Assembly (NCBI GenBank): GCA_020721025.1
Contig: DYNO01000006.1
Location: 10,571-35,647, forward strand
Length of the DNA: 25,077 nucleotides
Source of the DNA: Thiomargarita sp.
Lineage (GTDB): Bacteria > Pseudomonadota > Gammaproteobacteria > Beggiatoales > Beggiatoaceae
Reading direction: 5' to 3'
In this document: positions 1-8,000 of the stretch, one piece after another
Layout: each line of letters opens with the position of its first letter
How positions within the stretch are numbered: position 1 is the first letter of the stretch
The notes under the pieces: generated by a model
Seen by the model: only the letters and a program-made list of their open reading frames with translations
Told to the model about the DNA's origin: nothing
Databases searched by the model: none
Translations under genes and position numbers: made by a program

Positions 1-273
1 TCACACCTTAGCAAAATCGGCATTATTCATGCTGGCAGACAAATGGGGCGGCTATTTCAACCGCCAACGCAACCAGTTGCTGCCCCACGTTGGACGGAAT
101 TGTTGCCCGCCTTGAGTTTTGCTTTATTACTCGTGGTTGCAACGGTCAATTTGAGCAGTGTGAGCGGGCAATTAAAACAGATTGCAATACAAGCTGCTGA
201 TGCACAAGCCTATATTATCCATACACAACCGGCATGGCATTCGTATCAACCAGAATATTTTTCAAGTCAATAG
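1..273 (+). CDS. C-terminal end of a membrane protein, probably MrpD-like cation/proton antiporter subunit (5' truncated)
   Basis: The frame is open from the first base of the window and ends at a TAG at 271-273, so the gene starts outside. The visible 90 residues contain one clear hydrophobic segment (LLPALSFALLLVVATV), followed by a short amphipathic tail with the residues GQLKQIAIQAADAQAYI. A final transmembrane helix followed by a tail of this kind, with an 'A..A..AYI' pattern, is what I recall at the C-terminus of proton-conducting subunits of Mrp/Mnh antiporters (MrpD) and the related NuoL/M/N proteins. Function would be monovalent cation/H+ exchange in the inner membrane. MrpE would normally follow mrpD, but here ruvC follows after 114 nt, so this would be the last gene of its operon. 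The family call rests on a short tail and is tentative; another polytopic transporter cannot be excluded. Confidence 0.4.
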   Translation, partial: SHLSKIGIIHAGRQMGRLFQPPTQPVAAPRWTELLPALSFALLLVVATVNLSSVSGQLKQIAIQAADAQAYIIHTQPAWHSYQPEYFSSQ

Positions 274-387
274 TGCCAAACTTGGAACTGGTTTTTTATA
301 ACTCTGATTGAAATCAACAAGTTGAAAATATTTCTCGGATTGCTATTGAGATAAAATTTTAATCAGCAAATAAACTATGCGGACATC

Positions 388-888
388 ATGTATCCAACGG
401 ATTCATATCGTATTTTAGGGATTGATCCCGGTTCACGGGTGATGGGATTTGGCGTGATCGAAATGCGGGCGCGTCAATTGACCTACGTGAGCAGTGGCTG
501 TATTCGCGTTGAAGCGGAAGCCATGCCCATCCGGCTGCATGAAATTTTTCAAAACGTCACGCAAATTATTCAACAATATCAACCAATTATTTTAGCCATT
601 GAACAAGTTTTCGTCTATCGCAATGTCGCTTCCGCATTAAAGTTAGGGCAGGCGCGCGGGGTGGCAATGGTGGCGGCGGTGCAGCAGAATTTGGCGGTGT
701 ATGAATATGCCCCCAATTTGATTAAACAAGCGGTGGTTGGCAAGGGACATGCGGAAAAAGCCCAAGTGCAGTACATGGTCAAATTACTGTTAAATTTGCC
801 GGCATTGCCTCCCTCTGATGCGGCGGATGCGTTGGCGGCTGCGTTGTGTCATGCACATTTACAGAAAAATCAACCGATTACCCGTTGA
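388..888 (+). CDS. ruvC: Holliday junction endodeoxyribonuclease RuvC
   Basis: 166 residues; E. coli RuvC has 173. RuvC cuts four-way DNA junctions symmetrically during recombinational repair and works with the RuvAB branch-migration motor. All four acidic metal ligands of the RNase H-like fold are visible: D13 (GIDPGS), E72 (LAIEQVF), D144 and D147 (SDAADALA). They are offset by a constant six residues from E. coli D7, E66, D138 and D141, which supports the alignment. The RNVASALKLGQARG and GKGHAEKAQV stretches are also typical. The ATG at 388 gives a short N-terminal extension before RILGIDPG. ruvA and ruvB are not in the window. The last 19 nt overlap the 3' end of the convergent trmB gene. 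The function is confident. Confidence 0.96.
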   Translation: MYPTDSYRILGIDPGSRVMGFGVIEMRARQLTYVSSGCIRVEAEAMPIRLHEIFQNVTQIIQQYQPIILAIEQVFVYRNVASALKLGQARGVAMVAAVQQNLAVYEYAPNLIKQAVVGKGHAEKAQVQYMVKLLLNLPALPPSDAADALAAALCHAHLQKNQPITR

Positions 889-1559
889 TAGCATAAATCC
901 CACACCCCATGTCCCAAACGTTGTCCGCGGCGTTCAAACTTGGTCAACGGACGTTCCTCGCAGCGGGGGGCGAAACTGTTTGGGCTGACACAATTCTGAA
1001 ATTTATCTGTATTTTCAAAAAGTTGGAGCATTTGTTGCGCGTAATCTTCCCAATCCGTCGCCAATCGCACATAACCATGAATTTTGACCCGGCGCGCCAA
1101 TAAAGCTAAAAAATTTTCCTGAATCAACCGCCGTTTGTGATGACGTGCTTTGTGCCAAGGATCGGGAAAAAAAATGTAAACACAGTCTAAACTATTGTCT
1201 GAAAAATACTTTTCCAACACTTCCACCGCATCGATACAAATGACGTGCACATTGTTTAATCCCAATTTTGCCGCTTCATTTAATAGATGACCCACGCCAG
1301 ACAAGTGAACTTCAATCCCCAAATAATCATTCTCAGGATGTGCCAATGCCATCGCGAGCAGGGCTTCTCCCTTGCCAAAACCAATTTCGAGATGTTTGGT
1401 CGCAGTTCGCCCAAATAATTGATTTAAATCTAAATTTTCATGAGGTTCAACAACATAACGCGCCCACAAAGTGTCTAATGCCCGTTGTTGCGCGGGAGTA
1501 ATTCGTCCATTGCGACGCACAAAACTGCGAATACTGCGTAAATTTTCAAACTCTGGCAT
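870..1559 (-). CDS. trmB: tRNA (guanine-N7-)-methyltransferase TrmB
   Basis: From the chosen start the protein is 229 residues (E. coli 239). It methylates G46 of the tRNA variable loop to m7G with S-adenosylmethionine. Visible signatures are the SAM-binding loop HLEIGFGKGEALL, an acidic residue in the next strand (GIEVHLSG), and the family motif FPDPWHKARHHKRRL that contacts tRNA. The C-terminal T.FE.RG.RLGH segment is also typical. The ATG at 1557-1559 begins MPEFENLRSIRSFVRR, which matches the usual N-terminus. A GTG at 1626-1628 would add 23 unconserved residues; it has an AGAAG about 4 nt upstream, so a longer form is possible. The gene converges on ruvC with a 19-nt overlap of coding ends, leaving no room for a terminator between them. 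Confidence 0.95.
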   Translation of the reverse strand: MPEFENLRSIRSFVRRNGRITPAQQRALDTLWARYVVEPHENLDLNQLFGRTATKHLEIGFGKGEALLAMALAHPENDYLGIEVHLSGVGHLLNEAAKLGLNNVHVICIDAVEVLEKYFSDNSLDCVYIFFPDPWHKARHHKRRLIQENFLALLARRVKIHGYVRLATDWEDYAQQMLQLFENTDKFQNCVSPNSFAPRCEERPLTKFERRGQRLGHGVWDLCYQRVIG

Positions 1560-1657
1560 GATAATCAAGCTGTTGGTAAAATTGAGTAAATTACGATTAA
1601 AATCAATGGATGATAAAAAGTCACGCACTATTCTTCTGGATTAAACAAACCGATTTT

Positions 1658-1749
1658 TTCCTCGTTTCTATCGAACGAAACATATTTTGCGTCACAGTTC
1701 CTCAAGTCGATAGCTTTGACGCTACGCATGAGAACTGGGAAACGAGGAA
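1658..1749. repeat. palindrome-rich block between trmB and dnaX
   Basis: The dnaX-trmB spacer holds several inverted repeats: an outer perfect 11-bp pair (1658-1668 with 1739-1749, TTCCTCGTTTC/GAAACGAGGAA), a 7-bp pair (1668-1674 with 1707-1713), a 6-bp pair (1689-1694 with 1717-1722), and a 9-bp pair with one bulge (1695-1704 with 1729-1737). Not all can form together. No T-run follows the outer arm on either strand, so it is not a standard intrinsic terminator for dnaX. A decayed miniature mobile element or a dispersed intergenic repeat is the likeliest reading. Confidence 0.4.
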
Positions 1750-1794
1750 CACTTTGTTTTATTTAGAAAAAGCTATCACTTCGTCAATTGATTG

Positions 1795-3459
1795 CTATCC
1801 TTGTCGAATTCCCCCCATTCCTGCCATCTTGGGAATAATTTTCTGAATCTTGGCTTGAAACACTTCTTGTAATTCAATCACAAAGGGATCACGTTGCACC
1901 TGTGATTGAGCAAATTGTTGTGGCGTTTCTTGCACTTGTGTGACAGGCGAATTTCCGCCGCTTTCCATCGTGTTGGTCACAGGAGGCGGTGGCGTGGTGG
2001 ATTTTTCCTGCACAATTTCAATTTTGCAACTCTTATGATATTGTTGTTGCAAAAAATGATTGATCGCATCTTGTGCTGTGGGACGACATAAACCCTTATG
2101 TGCCTCAGACAGGGTTAAATAAAAAATATCGCCTTCTAACTTCTTGAATTCACAATGAACAATTAATTCTTTCGCCAAAGCTTTCAATGGACACTGCGCC
2201 ACAATCGTCGCCCATTCTGCATTGGTCGAAGGGGGAGTTGCCGCAGCACTTGAGACCACTGGAACATGAGGGGCATGACTGGCGACGGGGGCATAGCTAG
2301 GCGTGGGCGCGTAATTGCGATGTGATTCAGTCGGTTGGCGTTCCACCGGGCGAGGTGCGCGCAAATCCGACTCTTGCGGACGAAATACCAACATCCGCAA
2401 CATAATCATTTCAAATCCACCACGCGGATCGGGCGATAAAGGTAAATCACGCCGTCCAATCAAGCCAATTTGATAAAATAACTGCACTTCCTCTGGCAAC
2501 ATCTGCTGCGCGAGAGTGAGAATTTCCTGCCCCAATTCATCATGTGCATCAATCGCTTGTGGAACAAATTGTGCTAGCGCGACTTTTTGCAACAGGGTCA
2601 ATAATTCGCTCAGAATGCTGTTGAAATCTGGATTATTTTCAGCCAGACTTGCCACCTGTCGCAATACTTCTGTCGCATTATTGGTTGCTAACGCCTTGAT
2701 TAAATTCAAAACCACTTCATGATCTAACGTGCCCAACATGGTGCTCACATCAGTGGTCAGCAATTTTCCCGCACCGTAGGCAATGGCTTGATCGAGCAAA
2801 CTGAGCGCGTCCCGCAAACTTCCATCCGCTGCTTGTGCCAATAATTTCAAACTCGCGGCTTCATACGCAATCTGCTCGGTGTCCATAATTTTGGTTAAAT
2901 GCGCGGTAATTTGCTCTAAAGACAAGCGTTTAAGACTAAATTGCAGACAACGCGATAGAATTGTCGGGGGTAATTTTTGCGGATCGGTGGTGGCGAGCAG
3001 AAATTTGACGTGGGGCGGTGGTTCTTCCAACGTTTTCAGTAACGCATTGAAACTATGGGTCGAAAGCATGTGCACTTCGTCGATGAGATACACTTTGTAA
3101 CGTCCTCGTGTCGGCGCGTATTGCACATTTTCAAGCAGATCGCGGGTGTCTTCAACCTTGGTGCGAGAAGCCGCGTCCACTTCAATTAAATCGACGAAGC
3201 GTCCTGCGTCAATTTCCCGACACGCGTTGCATTCACCACAAGGATAGGCGGAAACTCCCTTCGTTTCACAATTCAATGATTTGGCTAAAATTCGAGCAAT
3301 CGTGGTTTTTCCTACGCCGCGGGTGCCGGTGAATAAATAAGCATGGTGTAACCGATTGTTTTCTAACGCATTTGCTAAGGCGCGCAGGACATGATTTTGC
3401 CCTACCATTTCCGGGAAGTTGTGCGGTCGCCATTTACGAGCAAGGACTTGATAAGACAT
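1795..3459 (-). CDS. dnaX: DNA polymerase III subunit tau/gamma (clamp loader ATPase)
   Basis: 554 residues (E. coli tau 643). DnaX is the ATPase core of the clamp loader that opens the beta clamp and links polymerase cores to the DnaB helicase. The N-terminus MSYQVLARKWRP is diagnostic. Walker A GTRGVGKTT lies at 45-53, with K51. The zinc-binding cysteines are C64, C74, C77 and C80, Walker B/DEVH is at 127-130, and the sensor stretch TTDPQKLPPTILSRC follows near 157-171. After domain III there is a Pro/Ala/Ser-rich linker (about 375-425) and a C-terminal alpha-subunit-binding region. I saw no A-rich slippery heptamer plus hairpin as in E. coli, so a separate gamma form is not predicted. The ATG at 3457-3459 lacks a clear Shine-Dalgarno. 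recR/ybaB, common partners, are absent downstream. Confidence 0.96.
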   Translation of the reverse strand: MSYQVLARKWRPHNFPEMVGQNHVLRALANALENNRLHHAYLFTGTRGVGKTTIARILAKSLNCETKGVSAYPCGECNACREIDAGRFVDLIEVDAASRTKVEDTRDLLENVQYAPTRGRYKVYLIDEVHMLSTHSFNALLKTLEEPPPHVKFLLATTDPQKLPPTILSRCLQFSLKRLSLEQITAHLTKIMDTEQIAYEAASLKLLAQAADGSLRDALSLLDQAIAYGAGKLLTTDVSTMLGTLDHEVVLNLIKALATNNATEVLRQVASLAENNPDFNSILSELLTLLQKVALAQFVPQAIDAHDELGQEILTLAQQMLPEEVQLFYQIGLIGRRDLPLSPDPRGGFEMIMLRMLVFRPQESDLRAPRPVERQPTESHRNYAPTPSYAPVASHAPHVPVVSSAAATPPSTNAEWATIVAQCPLKALAKELIVHCEFKKLEGDIFYLTLSEAHKGLCRPTAQDAINHFLQQQYHKSCKIEIVQEKSTTPPPPVTNTMESGGNSPVTQVQETPQQFAQSQVQRDPFVIELQEVFQAKIQKIIPKMAGMGGIRQG

Positions 3460-3738
3460 GGGAGCGGACTGTGGGTTGTCGAGAGATGGTCAATTTAACA
3501 TATTCTTTCGCAACACACAATTTGAGTCGTCATCGGAAAACGGGTGCTGCCCATCGTCGAATCGCACTGCGTCATGCTTGTGGACTTTGTGCTACAATCT
3601 CAAGTTGAACGATTGCAATCAATCAAGCTCAACATGATGACAATTCGGATGATTTTAAAATTCGTCCCAATCGTGAAATTTGATCGGATCACTCCAAGAA
3701 AATGATGATTCAAACAACAACGCAAACAGTGGCACACC
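3460..3738. other. intergenic region between divergent dnaX and acyltransferase gene
   Basis: 279 bases without a convincing gene. It must hold the promoters of the leftward dnaX and the rightward acyltransferase gene, but I could not assign either with confidence. The region was checked for an SRP RNA (ffs), sometimes found near dnaX, by its conserved GGAAGGAAGCAGCC-type loop, and none was found. Short open frames here lack start signals and recognisable sequence. Confidence 0.5.
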
Positions 3739-4794
3739 GTGAAAACTTTTGATCATTATTCAGCAACTCGTGATAATAATTTCAATTTAATCCGTTTTAT
3801 CGCCGCATCACTGGTCATTTTCTCGCACAGCTACCCCATCGCATTGGGACACGGCACGCCCGAACCCCCCACGACATGGATTGGCATGAGCGCGGGCAAC
3901 ATCGCCGTCAGCATTTTCTTTGTCGTCAGCGGCTTTCTCGTTTCCAAAAGTTTTTGTGATCGCAACAATCTATTCACCTTCTTTTACGCCCGTTGCTTGC
4001 GCATTTTTCCCGCACTGATTGTCGCCGTCCTGTCCAGCGTGTTCATTGTCGGATTATTATTCACAGAATTATCATTGTACAACTATCTGACAGACCTCAG
4101 AATTTACAAATACATCATTAAAAATATCACACTCATCGTCTTCAATCTGCAATACGATCTGCCCGGCGTTTTCACCGAAAATATTTATCCCGCAGCGGTC
4201 AACGGTTCACTGTGGACATTGCCAGCAGAATTTCGGATGTATTTATTAATAGCCTTACTGGGATTTATCGGCGTATTACGCAATATTTGGTTTTTCAACG
4301 GATTCATCGTGATAGCTACAGTTACTTATTTCTATACAGACTATTATGTTATCGCACTGTCTGCGGAAGTGTGGCGTTTGGCGGCATTTTTTTTAGCAGG
4401 AACATTTTGCTACATCAATCGTAAATTTATTCCACTCAACGGCTATATTTTATTGGGTATTTTCGCATTGACCATCGGCACATGGCACACGCCCTATTTC
4501 AAATTTTCATTTTATTTATTATTAAGTTACGCAACTTTTTGGTTCTCTTTAGTACCCGCTGGTCGAATTCGGTTCTTCAACCAGATAGGCGATTATTCCT
4601 ACGGCATTTACATTTACGCCTTCCCAATACAACAAATGATTGCCGCATTATATCCCGGTATTCAACCGCTGGAAATGTGTGCATGGGCATTCCTCGCGAC
4701 GCTGTTATGTGCTTATTTTTCATGGCATTGGGTAGAAAAACCCGCATTGAAACTCAAACTCACCCTCAATTCATCGCCAACCGCGACCATGTAA
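3739..4794 (+). CDS. membrane-bound acyltransferase, acyltransferase-3 (OafA/ExoZ/NodX) family
   Basis: 351 residues with about ten hydrophobic segments, the usual size for a stand-alone acyltransferase-3 domain. These inner-membrane enzymes move acyl groups (often acetyl) onto sugars of O-antigen, exopolysaccharide or other surface molecules. The N-terminus has the family signature NNFNLIRFIAASLVIFSHSYP, with Arg19 and the putative catalytic His30 in the SHS motif. The C-terminus ends with HWVEKPAL (H330-E333), matching the usual 'W..EKP' ending. The start is a GTG at 3739, because the nearby ATGs at 3702 and 3705 are out of frame; no strong ribosome-binding site is seen. It lies 257 nt upstream of the NRPS/PKS gene on the same strand. 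It could acylate the lipopeptide, but a role in surface polysaccharide is equally possible. Confidence 0.85.
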   Translation: MKTFDHYSATRDNNFNLIRFIAASLVIFSHSYPIALGHGTPEPPTTWIGMSAGNIAVSIFFVVSGFLVSKSFCDRNNLFTFFYARCLRIFPALIVAVLSSVFIVGLLFTELSLYNYLTDLRIYKYIIKNITLIVFNLQYDLPGVFTENIYPAAVNGSLWTLPAEFRMYLLIALLGFIGVLRNIWFFNGFIVIATVTYFYTDYYVIALSAEVWRLAAFFLAGTFCYINRKFIPLNGYILLGIFALTIGTWHTPYFKFSFYLLLSYATFWFSLVPAGRIRFFNQIGDYSYGIYIYAFPIQQMIAALYPGIQPLEMCAWAFLATLLCAYFSWHWVEKPALKLKLTLNSSPTATM

Positions 4795-4915
4795 GGATAC
4801 GACTTATTTTGAAAGATTTGAATACATTCTAACTGATTTAAATTAAACGAATTATTTGAAATCTGCTCCACGTCGATCTATTCAATAATCCTTACTCATG
4901 AGGCATTCCCTAAAA

Positions 4916-4933
4916 ATGGTACTTGAGTACCAT
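4916..4933. promoter_or_regulatory. 18-bp dyad (operator-like) upstream of the NRPS/PKS gene
   Basis: ATGGTACT-TG-AGTACCAT is a perfect inverted repeat with 8-bp arms and a 2-bp centre. It sits in the 257-nt spacer before the giant gene, 118 nt upstream of the ATG at 5052. A TACAAT hexamer at 4935-4940 follows immediately, one mismatch from the sigma-70 -10 consensus, so the dyad would occupy the core-promoter spacer. No good -35 is seen at the expected distance, which is compatible with either repression or activator dependence. The binding protein is unknown and no regulator gene is present in the window. Confidence 0.4.
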
Positions 4934-5051
4934 GTACAATCTAGCCAAAATTTTCTACATTAGCAATCATAACTGATAATTCAATCTCCCACGATCAATT
5001 CTACTCGATTTGATTGACATTAAACCTACCATCGAGCAACCTGTTGAAAAT

Positions 5052-8000
5052 ATGAAACTTTATCGCAACCTCATCGACGTTTTGCGCACCCAAACCGCAA
5101 CAAATAATGGTATTCGTTTTATCGAAAGTGATGACAAAGAAACATTTATTTCATATCAAGAATTGTATCAACAAGCGAATGATTTGTTGGTGGGTTTGCG
5201 CGCGGGTGGAGTTTTGGCGGGTCACGAATTAGTTCTACAACTAGCTGATAATCAAACTTTTCTAATTACTTTTTGGGCATGTTTGCTTGGCAAGATTATT
5301 CCCGTCCCTCTTGCTGTGGGAAATAATGACGAGCATCGCTTAAAAATCTTCAAAGTTTGGAAATTTCTGCAACATCCACACCTCATCAGTGATGACAACG
5401 TTTTAGGAAAACTGCGCATTTTTGCCACTGAACAGCAGTTAGAAACTATTTTCGACCAAATTGAAAAAAGTTATCTCACATTCACAGAAATTACAAAGAG
5501 TTCTGAAGCCACTATTCCAGAAAATCCAGAACCAAGCGACATCGCGTTTATTCAATTTTCTTCAGGCTCCACCGGCGATCCCAAGGGTGTGATGTTGACG
5601 CATCAAAACTTGATCACCAATTTACAAGGCGTGAAGGAATATTATGATGAATATCTCAATTATAATCAACAAGATGACGCATTTCTCAGTTGGATGCCAC
5701 TGACCCATGATATGGGGATTATTGGCTTTCATCTGCAACCGCTGTACTTAGGGTTACAACAATACCTTATTCCAACCCAAACCTTTATCCGCCGTCCCAG
5801 TCTGTGGCTGAAAAAAGCCAGTCAATACAAAGTGACAGAGATTGGCTCACCTAATTTCGGTTATCGCCATTTTTTGAAATTATTTAAACCTGAACTGGCA
5901 AAAAATTGGGATTTATCAAACATTAAACGGATCATTAATGGCGCAGAACCCATTTCATATCAGCTAAGTGCCGAGTTTATGCAAACTTTGGCACCGTATG
6001 GTATGCCGCCAAAATCTATGTTACCCGGTTATGGACTCGCTGAAGCCTCCCTTGTGGTCACCTATTCTACCTATCAAGATAATGTGATTGTGCACCATGT
6101 TGACCGCTCTTCCGTCTCAATGGGGCAAAAAGTAAAATTTACCGAGCCAAATGCCAAGCACAGTGCGAGTTTTGTCGATGTCGGTGCACCAATTAACTAT
6201 GTTGATGTGACTATTCGCGATGAAGCGGGACAAATTTTACCTGACGGGCATGTTGGCTTAATTCACATCAAGGGTGGCAATGTCACACAAGGTTTCTATC
6301 ACAATTCCGCAGCGACGGCAAAAGTGCAAACTGCGGATGGCTGGATTAATACAGGTGATTTAGGCTTCATTGTCGATAGTGAACGTTTTCAACAAGTTCC
6401 AGAGTTCAAACACTCATGGCGGTCGAAACATTTAGTGATTACAGGGCGCGCAAAAGATATCATTTTCATCAACGGAGCAAACTACTATCCTCATGATATT
6501 GAAAGACTTTGTGAAGAAGTTGAAACCATTGATTTAAATAAAATCGCCTGTTGCGGAGTGCGTGACGCGCAATCGGAACAAGATGAAATTTTGCTATTTG
6601 TGATCTTCAAAGGTGATATCAGTGATTTCAAAGGATTAGCCAAAAAGCTCAAGTTGCATGTACTGCAAAAAATGGGAATCGCAGTATCTCACTGTATTCC
6701 TATCAATAAAATTCCGAAAACAACCAGTGGAAAGGTGCAACGTTATCAACTGGCACAGCAATATCAACAAGGGCAATTTGATGAGATTTTGGTACAACTT
6801 GAACCAATTACCACTTTTCCTAAAAAATCAGTGACTCAATCAAATTTAATCAATCAGTTACATACCATCGCGAGTGAGATTTTAGGCAACACCATTGATA
6901 ACGATAAATCGCTCATGGAACAAGGTTTCAGTTCAATCCAACTGGTTGAATTACAAAAGCGGTTAAGCGACGCTTTAGCCACTGACTTGCCTGTCTCTAT
7001 TGTGTTTGACTATCCAACGTTGACGGCAATGAGTCAATTTCTGGAAACACAACTGACTGATAAACAAATTAATTTAGCTACAATTGAAGCCATTTCAAGC
7101 CATTCTCGCGAAGATATTGCAATTATTGGCATTGGTTGTCGTTTTCCGGGTGGCATTGATTCGCCTGAAAAATTTTGGCAACTGTTACTGTCTGGGCAAG
7201 AAACGGTGCGTGAAATTCCAATAACTCGTTGGCAGACTTCACAATTTTTTGATGAACGTCTTGATGTCCCCGGCAAGATATATACTCGCTACGGTAGCTT
7301 TTTGGATCAGGTTGATAGTTTTGATAATGAGTTTTTTGGTATCATGCCGAAAGAAGCACAAGCTATTGATCCACAACAAAGAATTTTGTTAGAAGTGTGC
7401 TGGGAAGCGTTAGAAAATGCCGGTTTTGCACCGTTCAGCTTGAAAAATAGTCAAACAGGCGTTTTTATCGGAATTTCTAACAATGACTACACGCAAGCAC
7501 AAACTCGCAGTGGCAAGCCAGAAACCATTGATGCGTACTCTTTGACTGGAAATTTATTCAGCACTGCGGCAGGGCGAATTTCCTATATTCTTGGCTTCAA
7601 TGGGCCCAATATTGCTTTAGATACCGCATGTTCGTCGTCGCTCGTTGCAATACATTTAGCGATACAAAGTTTGCGTAGTGGCGAAAGTCATTTAGCTCTC
7701 GCGGGCGGCGTGAATTTGATTTTATCTCCAGAATCTTATATTGGTTTATGTCAGATGCACGCGCTGTCTCCTGACGGTCGTTGCAAAACTTTTTCAGAAA
7801 AAGCAGATGGTTACGGGCGAGGCGAAGGCTGCGGCGTGGTGGTGTTGAAACGGTTGAGCGATGCCCAGCGGGATAATGACATGATTTTAGCCGTGTTAAA
7901 AGGCAGTGCAATCAATCATGATGGAGCCAGCAATGGTCTGACCGTTCCTAATGGATTAGCACAGCAAAATTTAATCCGTCAAGCGTTGAAAAATGCCCAA

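Noticed and set aside
1795..2200. Programmed frameshift in dnaX producing a gamma subunit
   Set aside because: No A-AAA-AAG-like heptamer with upstream Shine-Dalgarno-like sequence and downstream hairpin was found in the coding strand of the C-terminal part.
3460..3738. Signal recognition particle RNA near dnaX
   Set aside because: The conserved SRP RNA core loop is not present on either strand.
3702..3756. ATG at 3702/3705 as start of the acyltransferase
   Set aside because: Both are out of frame with the conserved N-terminus and run into a stop; the GTG at 3739 is the in-frame start.
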